Below, piece by piece: positions 49,440 through 58,975 of a DNA stretch of 64,000 nucleotides. The DNA comes from an uncultured Bacteroidota bacterium (lineage in GTDB: Bacteria > Bacteroidota > Bacteroidia > Flavobacteriales > Flavobacteriaceae): assembly GCA_913041125.1 (NCBI GenBank), contig CAJWHM010000008.1, forward strand, positions 1 to 64,000, given 5' to 3'. Position 1 is the first letter of the stretch; each line of letters opens with the position of its first letter. The position numbers and the translations under genes were made by a program. Under the pieces are notes generated by a model. That model saw only the letters and a list, made by a program, of their open reading frames with translations. It had not been told where the DNA came from and searched no databases.

Positions 49440-51110
49440 TTAATCGTTGTTCTTTGACCATGTGTCTCTTAGCCCAACTGTTTTATTAAATATCAAATTT
49501 CCTTGAGTGGAGTCTTTATCTAAAACAAAATAACCCATGCGTTGAAACTGAAATTGATCTCCTGGTTTTGCTTTTATTAAGCCTAGTTCTACGCGGCCTG
49601 TTAATGTTTTTAATGAGTTTTGATTTATGAATGATTTAAAATCTTTATCTTGAATTTGGTCTGGTGAAGAAACATTAAAAAGGCGGTCGTAAATATTGAC
49701 TTTGGCCGGTAAAGAATCTTTTTGAGTTACCCAGTGCAAAGTTCCCTTAACCTTTCTTTTACTTGCTTCTGTTCCTGAGCCACTTTTGCTCTCCGGGTCA
49801 TATGAACAAATAATTTCAGTTATATTTCCCTTATTGTCTTTAATTACAGATTCTCCTTTTATTATATATGCGTTTTTTAGTCTTACTTCTTTACCAAGAG
49901 TTAGACGAAAGTACTTTCTATTAGCTGTCTCTTTGAAATCTTCTCTTTCAATATATAAGGATCCCGAGAAAATAAGATCTCTGTATCCAAGGTTTGGTTG
50001 TTCAGGATTAATTTCCCCTTTTAAAATTTCAGTTTTGTTTTTGGGATAATTAATAATTGTTAATTTAACCGGGTTTAAAACACCCATAACTCTAGGAGCT
50101 TTTATATTTAGGTCCTCCCTTATGGAATGTTCAAGCAATGAAAAGTCTATAACATTGTCCCTTTTTGCTACACCTGCTGTTTCAACAAAATTTCTTAGAG
50201 AAGTAGGCGTATATCCCCTTCTTCTTAATCCTGCTATAGTTGGCATGCGGGGATCATCCCATCCGTTTACATATTTCAATTCTATTAACTCAGCCAATTT
50301 TCTTTTACTAGTTACCGTATAAGATAAATTCATTCTTGCAAACTCTCTTTGTTTTGGTCTTAACCTGCCTTTGGTACAAACGCTGTCTAAAAACCATTCA
50401 TAAAGATCTCTATGAGGTTTAAACTCTAACGAACACAAGGAGTGTGACACTTGTTCAATATAGTCTGACTGGCCATGAGTCCAATCGTACAGTGGGTAAA
50501 TACACCATTTGTCTTTTGTTCTATGGTGTCTTCTGTGTAAAACTCTGTAAATAACTGGATCGCGCATTAGCATATTTGCAGAGGACATATCAATTTTTGC
50601 TCTTAACACATGTTCGCCCTCTTTAAATTTTCCTTCCTTCATTTGAATGAATAATTCTTTATTTTGATCAATCGTTCTTTCTCTAAACGGACTGTTAATG
50701 CCTGGTTTTGTTGGGGTCCCTTTTTGTTTAGCTATTTTTTCTGATGTTTGAGAGTCTACATAAGCTTTCCCTTGTGAAATTAAATTTACTGCCCAATCGA
50801 ACAATTGTTCAAAATAATCTGACGCATAACATTCAGAATCCCATTTATATCCTAGCCACTCAATATTTTCTTTAATCGCGTCAACAAATTGTTGTTCTTC
50901 TTTTGTTGGGTTTGTGTCATCAAACCTTAAATTGACAGGTGCTTTATACCTTAAACCCAAGTTAAAGTTTAAGCAAATTGCTTTAACATGACCAATATGA
51001 AGGTATCCATTTGGCTCAGGAGGAAATCTGAACCTCAATACGTCAGCGGAATAGTCCTGCTTGAGGTCATCATCTATTATGCGTTCTATAAAATTTCCTG
51101 AGCGTTTCAT
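49440..51110 (-). CDS. glnS: Glutamine--tRNA ligase
   Basis: FRFPPEPNGYLHIGHVKAICLNFNLG; VTSKRKLAELI. Start MKRSGNFIERII at 51110 preferred over the supplied 51215. Confidence 0.97.
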   Translation of the reverse strand: MKRSGNFIERIIDDDLKQDYSADVLRFRFPPEPNGYLHIGHVKAICLNFNLGLRYKAPVNLRFDDTNPTKEEQQFVDAIKENIEWLGYKWDSECYASDYFEQLFDWAVNLISQGKAYVDSQTSEKIAKQKGTPTKPGINSPFRERTIDQNKELFIQMKEGKFKEGEHVLRAKIDMSSANMLMRDPVIYRVLHRRHHRTKDKWCIYPLYDWTHGQSDYIEQVSHSLCSLEFKPHRDLYEWFLDSVCTKGRLRPKQREFARMNLSYTVTSKRKLAELIELKYVNGWDDPRMPTIAGLRRRGYTPTSLRNFVETAGVAKRDNVIDFSLLEHSIREDLNIKAPRVMGVLNPVKLTIINYPKNKTEILKGEINPEQPNLGYRDLIFSGSLYIEREDFKETANRKYFRLTLGKEVRLKNAYIIKGESVIKDNKGNITEIICSYDPESKSGSGTEASKRKVKGTLHWVTQKDSLPAKVNIYDRLFNVSSPDQIQDKDFKSFINQNSLKTLTGRVELGLIKAKPGDQFQFQRMGYFVLDKDSTQGNLIFNKTVGLRDTWSKNND

Positions 51111-51189
51111 GGCAGAGAATGTCGTACAAATATAATGATTGATTTCTTTGGAAGAAAAGAAGGAAAGTGTGTTTATATTTGTTGATCTT

Positions 51190-51564
51190 ATGGGAAAAAT
51201 TTTATTAAAAAACATTCATATATATGCCTATCATGGTTGTATGATAGAAGAGGAAAAAATTGGTAGTGACTATATAGTTAATCTAACTGTTAAAGCTGAC
51301 CTTAGTCTTTCTTCAGTAACGGACAAATTGGAAGATACTGTAGATTATGTTTCTCTTCTTGCAATAGTAAAGAAACAAATGTCTATAAGATCAAAGCTTT
51401 TAGAAAACGTCGTAGATCGTATTATTAATCAAGTATTTAATGACTTACCAAAAGTAAGTCAAGTGACCGTTAGTGTTTCTAAAAGAAACCCTCCCATTGG
51501 AGGGAGTGTTGAGGAGGTTTGCGTTGAAAAGGAACTAAAAAGGTCTTCTTTAAATTCAAATTAA
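51190..51564 (+). CDS. folB: Dihydroneopterin aldolase
   Basis: MGKILLKNIHIYAYHGCMIEEEKIGSDYIVNLTV; start at the internal ATG (supplied ORF begins at 51139). Confidence 0.93.
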   Translation: MGKILLKNIHIYAYHGCMIEEEKIGSDYIVNLTVKADLSLSSVTDKLEDTVDYVSLLAIVKKQMSIRSKLLENVVDRIINQVFNDLPKVSQVTVSVSKRNPPIGGSVEEVCVEKELKRSSLNSN

Positions 51565-51587
51565 TATTATTATTTTTGAAGATAATT

Positions 51588-51658
51588 GGCATCGTGGCCG
51601 AGTGGCTAGGCAGAGCTCTGCAAAAGCTTGTACAGCGGTTCGAATCCGCTCGATGCCT
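51588..51658 (+). tRNA. tRNA-Cys (GCA anticodon)
   Basis: GGCATCG...CGATGCC acceptor stem, anticodon loop CTGCAAA, T-arm GCGGTTCGAATCCGC. Confidence 0.97.
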
Positions 51659-51660
51659 CT

Positions 51661-52359
51661 TTATTTTTCAATATATATTTTTCCTCCTAATCTATTTTCA
51701 ATATTTTTTTCCTCTGGATTTCCAAACTCCCTGATAACACCTCCATAAATTTTTGCTTCCAGTGATGTTTTTGAATTAATGTAAGCAAAGGCTCCTGCTT
51801 TACTGATTAGTATTGTTTTTTTTGTGTTTAGTTTTTCTGCTTCACAAATGCTGCTTGTATTGATTTCTAATTTGTGGGTATCTACTTTTCCATTTAAACA
51901 CACTCTTCCCCCTAAACTAATTTTTGTGTTTAGTTTTTCAGCAAAAAGTTCTAAACTTATATTACCATTTGTTTTTGCTTCTATAATTAGCTTTTCCTGT
52001 TTGAAAGGGTATTTTGATGATAAAGTTGCGCCTTTTTTAACAAGAATTTTCTCAATTGTGCTTCTATGATAAAGGTCAATCTTTGTTTTTTCATTATTTA
52101 AAATACTTCCTCCAATTAAATTTATTTTTAATTCCCTGTTTTTTATTGACACTGTTATATTATCAGAATTTTTTCCATATACAAGCAACATATTCGCTTC
52201 AGATTGAATTAAATTTACTTCAATGTTCGAAGAAATTTTTAATTTTTCAAAAGGGCTAATAGCAAGTCTTTTACGGTCTTCTTGCTGTCCTGTTAAACTA
52301 AAAACACCAATCATAACAAACCATAAATAAATTTTATATTTTCTTTTACATAGGTACAT
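51661..52359 (-). CDS. Head GIN domain-containing protein (DUF2807), secreted
   Basis: Signal peptide; ISPFEKLKISSNIEVNLIQSEANMLLVYG followed by beta-helical repeats. Confidence 0.8.
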   Translation of the reverse strand: MYLCKRKYKIYLWFVMIGVFSLTGQQEDRKRLAISPFEKLKISSNIEVNLIQSEANMLLVYGKNSDNITVSIKNRELKINLIGGSILNNEKTKIDLYHRSTIEKILVKKGATLSSKYPFKQEKLIIEAKTNGNISLELFAEKLNTKISLGGRVCLNGKVDTHKLEINTSSICEAEKLNTKKTILISKAGAFAYINSKTSLEAKIYGGVIREFGNPEEKNIENRLGGKIYIEK

Positions 52360-52361
52360 AG

Positions 52362-54515
52362 TTATTCAGCAGGTATAAAATCTATAAATCCTTTTTGTAC
52401 ATTCACTTTCTTTACTATTATTGACATTGGGTCCCCCAGCCGGAATATTTTATTGGTGTTTGTTCCTCTTATTAAGTGATTTTGTAGGTCAAAATGAAAA
52501 AAATCTGTGTTCATGTCTACAAGTCTTACCATTCCTTCGCATTTATTATCAATAATCTCAACGTAAAGTCCTCTTTCTGTAACACCTGTAATTACACCTT
52601 TAAATCGTCTTCCTATTTTATCTTTCATATATACTGTTTGCATATATTTAATTGAATCTCTTTCTGCTTTAGTTGCTAGTTGTTCTCTGTGTGAAGAGTG
52701 CTTGCAAATTTCTTCAAGTAAATCTTTATTTTCGCTTTTTTCATTACTTAAATAGTTCTGTAATATACGGTGTACAATTAAATCTGGATATCTTCTGATA
52801 GGCGACGTGAAGTGGGTATAATAGGGAAAAGCCAATCCATAATGTCCAATGTTTTCAGTTGTATACTCTGCTTTAGACATGCTCCTTAATGTAAGTGTGT
52901 CTATTAAATTTTGTTCTTTTTTTCCATTACATTCCTCAAGTAAATTGTTGATAGCAACATTTGTTTTTTGTGTGTTCAGTTTAAAAGCATAACCCAGTCC
53001 CTCTACTATTTTTTTTAGGTTTGATAATTTTTCTTCATCTGGTTTATCATGAACTCTAAATACTGATAAAAAATTTGATTTTTTTGATATAAAAGTGGCT
53101 ACTTTTTTATTTGCAAGAAGCATGAACTCCTCTACTAATTTATTTGCTTCTCTTGATTTTTTAAAATATACATTCTCTGGATTATTTTTTTTATCAAGTT
53201 TAAATTTTACCTCAACACGATCAAAAGAAATTGCTCCTTCTTTCATTCTTTCTTTTCTTAATTTATTTGCCACATTATTTAATTTTTTTAATGCATTTAA
53301 TACTTCCTTTGGTATTTTATACTCACTAGATGTTAATGAAATATCATCATTAATTAATGTGTTGTTTGTTTCTAAAATATGCTGAACTTCATTATAGGTA
53401 AAACGATAATCAGAATTAATTATCGTTTTACCATACCACTCCTTTATTAGCGTTCCATCATGATTAAATGTAAACACTGCTGAAAATGTGTATTTGTCTT
53501 CATTTGGTCTTAGTGAACAAAGACCATTTGATAGTATTTCTGGTAGCATTGGAACAACTCTATCCACAAGGTAAACGGATGTTCCTCTTTTATACGCTTC
53601 TTTATCTAAATGTGTATCAGGTTTTACATAATGTGATACATCAGCTATGTGTATTCCTATTTCAAAAGATTTATCTTTATTTAGAATATAAGACAAAGCA
53701 TCATCAAAATCTTTGGCTGTATCTGGATCAATCGTAAATGTTAAAACTCCTCTAAAGTCTTTTCTTTTTTTTATTTCTTTTTCTTTAATTTTTCTAAATA
53801 TTCTATTTGCCTCTTCCTCTACTTGATTTGGAAATTCATAAGGTAAGCCGTATTGATGGAGAATTGCATGGACTTCCGTATCTGATTCTCCTGGATTCCC
53901 CAAAGATTTAACTATTTTCCCGTTTGGTGAATCTTTATATTCCTCCCAATTCTTAATAATTGCAACTACTTTTTCTCCTTCTTTATAACTCTTTATTTCG
54001 TTTGGTTCAATAAAAAGATCAGTGTACATGTTTCCTTTTTGGCATAAGACAAAACCATAATCATTTTTTCTTTCTAAAATTCCTACATACTCTCTTTTCT
54101 TTCTTTCTATTACATTTATAACCTCTCCTTCTTTAATATTTTTTTTAGTATATATTCTAACAGCGACGATGTCTCCATCAAGGCCTTTATTTAATTTTTT
54201 CTTAGGAATTATTATTTCTTCTCTTGAATCTTTCATTAATATTTTTCCTTTTCCTGTGGGAAGTATTATTAATTCCGTTTCATAATGTTCTTGTTTTTTT
54301 TCAAGTATAGAAAAATATCCTTTCTTCTTTTCAACGATCTTATTTTTAATAGTTAAAATATTTAAAACTTTAATTATATCGTTCCTTCCTTTTGTATCAT
54401 TGATACCAAAGTTTGATGCAATTTGTTTATAGTTAAATATTTTTTTACTCTTTGATTTTAAAAAAGATAGAGTTTTTGTTTCTATTTTTTTAAGCTGCTT
54501 TTTTTTATAAGACAT
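52362..54515 (-). CDS. rnr: Ribonuclease R
   Basis: TIDPDTAKDFDDALS, IGIHIADVSHYV, HFTSPIRRYPDLIVHR, C-terminal S1 domain. Confidence 0.97.
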   Translation of the reverse strand: MSYKKKQLKKIETKTLSFLKSKSKKIFNYKQIASNFGINDTKGRNDIIKVLNILTIKNKIVEKKKGYFSILEKKQEHYETELIILPTGKGKILMKDSREEIIIPKKKLNKGLDGDIVAVRIYTKKNIKEGEVINVIERKKREYVGILERKNDYGFVLCQKGNMYTDLFIEPNEIKSYKEGEKVVAIIKNWEEYKDSPNGKIVKSLGNPGESDTEVHAILHQYGLPYEFPNQVEEEANRIFRKIKEKEIKKRKDFRGVLTFTIDPDTAKDFDDALSYILNKDKSFEIGIHIADVSHYVKPDTHLDKEAYKRGTSVYLVDRVVPMLPEILSNGLCSLRPNEDKYTFSAVFTFNHDGTLIKEWYGKTIINSDYRFTYNEVQHILETNNTLINDDISLTSSEYKIPKEVLNALKKLNNVANKLRKERMKEGAISFDRVEVKFKLDKKNNPENVYFKKSREANKLVEEFMLLANKKVATFISKKSNFLSVFRVHDKPDEEKLSNLKKIVEGLGYAFKLNTQKTNVAINNLLEECNGKKEQNLIDTLTLRSMSKAEYTTENIGHYGLAFPYYTHFTSPIRRYPDLIVHRILQNYLSNEKSENKDLLEEICKHSSHREQLATKAERDSIKYMQTVYMKDKIGRRFKGVITGVTERGLYVEIIDNKCEGMVRLVDMNTDFFHFDLQNHLIRGTNTNKIFRLGDPMSIIVKKVNVQKGFIDFIPAE

Positions 54516-54536
54516 CTGAATAATTCAACGTAAAGT

Positions 54537-55014
54537 TACAACATTAGCATTCTTAAAACTTATCAACTTATTTAACATTATTATAATTATTTAAAATATT
54601 GTTTATTTAATTATGTTATATATATATGTAGTGTTTATATATGTAATAAATACTTTTCGTTTTACTTTGACTTTAAAAAAAAATAAAAAAATTATTATTT
54701 GTTAACTATTAATTTTCATCATTTATTTTTAATAATCAGCAAGTTAATCAGTTTTAAACTAGTTGTTAATAAAGTAATATGTGAAATAAATTTATTTATC
54801 CTCTTCTTTTTTTATGTTCATAATGAAGATATTTTATTTAATTATTTTTAAAAAAAAATAAGAACTTTTTAAAAATTAGTTGTCTGTTTATCCTTTTTAT
54901 AAAAAAGTTGATTTTTTGAAAAGTAATTATTATTTATAAACAAAAAATTAATAATAATATAAACACTTTTAAGACCGATAACTTTTTTATTTTTAGGCTT
55001 TAAACTATGATTTA
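54537..55014. other. Extremely AT-rich intergenic region, candidate replication origin
   Basis: Hand count gives 57 G+C in 420 nt (54541-54960), about 14%; degenerate DnaA-box-like words; mnmG with parS and rnpA lie within about 10 kb. Confidence 0.35.
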
Positions 55015-55449
55015 ATGAATATAAGTATAGGTAATGATCATGCTGGACCTAAATATAAAAAAGAAATAATTTTATTTTTAGAAAAGAAAGGCTATAGCGT
55101 CATAAATCACGGAACAAATAATGATCAAAGCGTAGATTATCCTGATTTTATTCATCCTGTAGCTCGTGATGTGTCAAGTAAAAAGGCTGATTTTGGTATT
55201 ATTATTTGTGGCAGTGGAAATGGAGCAGCAATGACAGCAAACAAACACCCTAAAATAAGAGCGGCTTTGTGTTGGAATAAAGAGCTTGTGAAGCTTGCAA
55301 AGCAGCACAATAATGCAAACATTTTAAGCTTACCTGCACGGTTTATTTCAATTGCCCAGGCGATAGAAATGTTAGATGTTTTTATTAAGACAGAATTTGA
55401 TGCAGGAAGACATCAAAAAAGAATTGAAAAAATACCGTATAATAAATGA
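55015..55449 (+). CDS. rpiB: Ribose-5-phosphate isomerase B
   Basis: IGNDHAGPKYKKEI; DYPDFIHPVA; IICGSGNGAAMTANKHPKIRAALCWN. Confidence 0.96.
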   Translation: MNISIGNDHAGPKYKKEIILFLEKKGYSVINHGTNNDQSVDYPDFIHPVARDVSSKKADFGIIICGSGNGAAMTANKHPKIRAALCWNKELVKLAKQHNNANILSLPARFISIAQAIEMLDVFIKTEFDAGRHQKRIEKIPYNK

Positions 55450-55889
55450 TAACTTTTTATGAAAAAAACTTTAATGATTTAAGCTTAACAGTACTTCATG
55501 ATATATTTGCCTTAAGATCAAAAATATTTGTTGTAGAACAGAATTGTGTGTATCAAGATATAGATGGAAAAGACAAAGATGCAATACATGCTATAGGAGT
55601 AGAAAAAGAAAAAGTTATTGCATATGCTAGAATACTAAATTCTAATTTATCAAATCCAAAATTCTTATCTATAGGCAGAATAACAATATTAAAAAAAGAA
55701 AGAGGAAAAGGTTATGGCCACAAACTTGTCGAATTTTGTATTGGAATTATTAATAAAAGATGGCCAACAAAAAAAATTAAAATCTCTGCACAAGCACACT
55801 TAAAAGAATTTTATGAATCCCACGGATTTATAAAAAAAGGAGGAGAATATTTAGAAGATGGCATTCCGCATATTGAGATGAATATTTAA
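55446..55889 (+). CDS. GNAT family N-acetyltransferase (ElaA-like)
   Basis: LRSKIFVVEQNCVYQDIDGKDKDAIH; IGRITILKKERGKGYGHKLV. Confidence 0.92.
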   Translation: MITFYEKNFNDLSLTVLHDIFALRSKIFVVEQNCVYQDIDGKDKDAIHAIGVEKEKVIAYARILNSNLSNPKFLSIGRITILKKERGKGYGHKLVEFCIGIINKRWPTKKIKISAQAHLKEFYESHGFIKKGGEYLEDGIPHIEMNI

Positions 55890-55903
55890 AAAAGGTTTTG
55901 CGA

Positions 55904-56224
55904 TTATAAGCCATTTAATAATTTTTCTGTCTCATTACATAAAGAAGCGAAAGTAGGGATTTGATTATTATTGTAGATAAATAAAAATTTACCCGAAGGA
56001 ATGGAATTATAATTTTTTCTAATTATTTCTCTAAACAACCTTTTTATCTTATTCCTATCAACAGCACGCGGAATTTTTTTCTTGCTTACGGATACACAAA
56101 ATTCCCTGAAAAGACTATTATCGTCTAATTGGAATTTAAGAAGTAAAGTGGACGAATGCGCGGTGAGGCCATTTTTAAATAAGGCATCAATTTTATTTTT
56201 GCCTCTTAGAGGTTTTATTTTCAA
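55904..56224 (-). CDS. rnpA: Ribonuclease P protein component
   Basis: VSVSKKKIPRAVDRNKIKRLFREIIRKNY. Confidence 0.95.
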   Translation of the reverse strand: MKIKPLRGKNKIDALFKNGLTAHSSTLLLKFQLDDNSLFREFCVSVSKKKIPRAVDRNKIKRLFREIIRKNYNSIPSGKFLFIYNNNQIPTFASLCNETEKLLNGL

Positions 56225-56228
56225 AGCA

Positions 56229-58049
56229 TTATTTTTTGGAGGTAAAATAATTATCAGTTTTGTTTATATCGGCCATTAGATTACTTGGATCAATTATTAT
56301 GGCCTCAATTTCCTTTTTTGGATGGTTTATTTCTAAAAAATAGTCAGTATGAGACCAAGACCAATCAGGATGGACTTTCCAACTCATCTTATAAGTATTT
56401 TGCTTTTCACCTCTCATCAGAGATATAGGGATATAATGTAGTTCGGTTTCCCCATTTTTTAAAACAACTAATATTTCTAAGGGCATTGGCATTAGCTCTT
56501 TACGCTTTAGTCTGAGGACAGTTAGATTGTTCTTATCGACAACGGAGTCTATAGCATAATCAATTTTATTTGTTGTTTGTGTCCAATCAGTCAAATACCA
56601 TTGAAGTTGAATGCCGGAAACACGCTCAGCAATTCTTCTAAAATCATTGGGAAGAGGGTGTTTAAATTTCCATTCGCTATAATATGTTCTTAATGTTTCA
56701 AATAGTTTTTCATATCCGATTATATATGCCAATTGAGCAAGAAAAACGGCACCTTTACTGTATGCAGTAAGCTCGTATGCGTAATTATGAAAATACCTAT
56801 TAGCATTTGTACTTTGTGGCATTTCGCCCCCAGACCCAGCAAGTTGAAAGTATCTAACATAGGAGGACTCTAAAGGGAATTCCTTTTTTTTATCAAGAAT
56901 TTCGTTTGATGCTAGTTCATCTATAAAAGAGGTAAACCCTTCATCCATCCATTCGTGTTTTGTTTCGTTTGTAGCCAAAACGTGTTGAAACCAAGAATGA
57001 GCCAATTCATGAGCAGTAACACCAAAAAGGGCATCATAATTTCTTCCTCCGGTAATTAAAGTTAACATTGCATATTCCATTCCCCCATCACCTCCTTGAA
57101 CCACAGAATACTGTTTATAGGGATAGTCACCAATTTTTTCATTGTAGTATTCCATCATTTTAGCAGTATGTGGCTGAAGCTTTTTCCAATTTTCAATTAT
57201 TCTTGGATCATTTTTGTAAAAGAAGTGTAACGTGACGTTATTAGGTCCAGGATAGGTGTCGTGAATATAATCTTTGTCAGCAGCCCAAGTAAAGTCGTGA
57301 ACATTTGGAGCAATAAAATGCCATGTTATTTTACCTTTTTTTGTTTTTGGTTTTTTCCTTTCAGAGTACCCCATACCAATCTCGTCGGCGTTTTGAAGAT
57401 ATCCGCTAGAAGCAACCATAAAATCTTTATCTAGAGTAATTTTTACATCAAAATTTCCCCACACGCCATGAAATTCACGACCTATGTATGGGTCTGCATT
57501 CCACCCTTCAAGGTCATATTCAGCTATTTTAGGATACCATTGAGCCATTGAGAAAGCCACACCCTCAGAAGAGTTTTTACCTGCTCGACGAATTACGTCA
57601 GGAACATGACCCCTAAATGAAAGTTCAAAAACCGAAGAATCGCCAGGTTCAATAGGCCTGTTAAGAATAACCTCCAGTATAGTTTCAGAATCAACAGTTT
57701 TAACAAGGACACCATCTTGAGTCAAGTTGTCAACCTTCAAGAACCCTTGTTGATCTTTAGTAATGCTATCAAGACTTACATCAAATCGAGTGTTTTTATC
57801 AGGCGAGTTTTTTAGCTGAACAGCCATCTCGCTTCCTGGCTGAAAAGCATTAAAATATAGATGATAAAAAACCTTGTGTAAAGTTTCAGGAGAGTTGTTT
57901 TTGTATATAAGTTTTTGTTTTCCTGAGTAATTAGATGTTTTTTCATCTAAAGAAACTGACATGGTATAGTCTACAGATTGCTGCCAATACTGTGAGTTAA
58001 CATTCGCAGAAATAGAAAAAAGTGAGCAACAGATAAGAAAGAGTCTCAT
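56229..58049 (-). CDS. M1 family metallopeptidase, secreted
   Basis: GGMEYAMLTLITG and VTAHELAHSWFQHVLATNETKHEWMDEGFTSF (HExxH..E). Confidence 0.95.
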   Translation of the reverse strand: MRLFLICCSLFSISANVNSQYWQQSVDYTMSVSLDEKTSNYSGKQKLIYKNNSPETLHKVFYHLYFNAFQPGSEMAVQLKNSPDKNTRFDVSLDSITKDQQGFLKVDNLTQDGVLVKTVDSETILEVILNRPIEPGDSSVFELSFRGHVPDVIRRAGKNSSEGVAFSMAQWYPKIAEYDLEGWNADPYIGREFHGVWGNFDVKITLDKDFMVASSGYLQNADEIGMGYSERKKPKTKKGKITWHFIAPNVHDFTWAADKDYIHDTYPGPNNVTLHFFYKNDPRIIENWKKLQPHTAKMMEYYNEKIGDYPYKQYSVVQGGDGGMEYAMLTLITGGRNYDALFGVTAHELAHSWFQHVLATNETKHEWMDEGFTSFIDELASNEILDKKKEFPLESSYVRYFQLAGSGGEMPQSTNANRYFHNYAYELTAYSKGAVFLAQLAYIIGYEKLFETLRTYYSEWKFKHPLPNDFRRIAERVSGIQLQWYLTDWTQTTNKIDYAIDSVVDKNNLTVLRLKRKELMPMPLEILVVLKNGETELHYIPISLMRGEKQNTYKMSWKVHPDWSWSHTDYFLEINHPKKEIEAIIIDPSNLMADINKTDNYFTSKK

Positions 58050-58070
58050 GATTAATTTTTAGTATTGTAG

Positions 58071-58928
58071 TTATTTGCTAAAGTATGAATCAAAAGAATA
58101 ATTTTCTTTCATTCTAACCCCTTTTTCTGTTTGATGAATAGAAATAAGCTCATGAATTGGGTCATGCTCAAAAAACAACAAGGTTTCTTTTTGAACAGCA
58201 TCAATTAAAAAAGCTTTTTTTTCATTTAGGGTAATTAGCGGTCTTGTATCATAGCTCATTATATAAGGTATTGGGAGATGTCCAACAGTTGGAATAAGAT
58301 CTGCAACATATGCAATTTGTTTGCCTTGATATTTAATGATAGGAATCATTTGTTTTTCAGTATGGCCGTTAACAAGCAAAATTGAAAATGGGAAAAAAGA
58401 ACTTAATATTAACGGCCCATCACCTTCTATAAAATTTAGTTGACCGCTTTCCTCAATAGGAAACATATTTTCTTTGAGAAAAGAAGCCTTTTCTCTAGCG
58501 TTAGGATCCTTTGCCCACTCCCAGTGTTTTCTATGAACCCAGTAAACAGCATTTTTAAATGATGGCCTCAATCTTTCCTGTGGGTCTTTATAAATTGCAC
58601 CGCCACAATGATCAAAATGCAGATGAGTTAAAAAGACATCTGTAATATCATTTTTGTGAAATCCGTGAGATAACAAAGAGGTTTCCAGGGTGTAATTCCC
58701 CCATAAATCATAATGACTAAAAAATTTATCACTCTGTTTATTTCCCATCCCAGTATCAATAAGAATTAAACGATTTCCCTCTTCAATTAGAAGACAACGG
58801 CTGGCCATTTCAATTTTATTATTTTTATCAGCAGGATTTGTTCGCTCCCACAAAACTTTAGGAACAACGCCAAACATTGCACCCCCATCTAATTTGAAAT
58901 TTCCAGCCTCAATTGGGTAAATTTTCAT
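58071..58928 (-). CDS. MBL-fold metallo-hydrolase
   Basis: DVFLTHLHFDHCGG, LIDTGMGNKQSD, VNGHTEKQ. Confidence 0.93.
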   Translation of the reverse strand: MKIYPIEAGNFKLDGGAMFGVVPKVLWERTNPADKNNKIEMASRCLLIEEGNRLILIDTGMGNKQSDKFFSHYDLWGNYTLETSLLSHGFHKNDITDVFLTHLHFDHCGGAIYKDPQERLRPSFKNAVYWVHRKHWEWAKDPNAREKASFLKENMFPIEESGQLNFIEGDGPLILSSFFPFSILLVNGHTEKQMIPIIKYQGKQIAYVADLIPTVGHLPIPYIMSYDTRPLITLNEKKAFLIDAVQKETLLFFEHDPIHELISIHQTEKGVRMKENYSFDSYFSK

Positions 58929-58975
58929 GAAATAATATTAATACTAATAATAGAATATAAAACAGTTATTTTTCT

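Noticed and set aside
54601-54650. TATATATGTA-like repeats as a functional tandem repeat
   Set aside because: Short, and expected by chance at this AT content; kept only as part of the candidate origin region.
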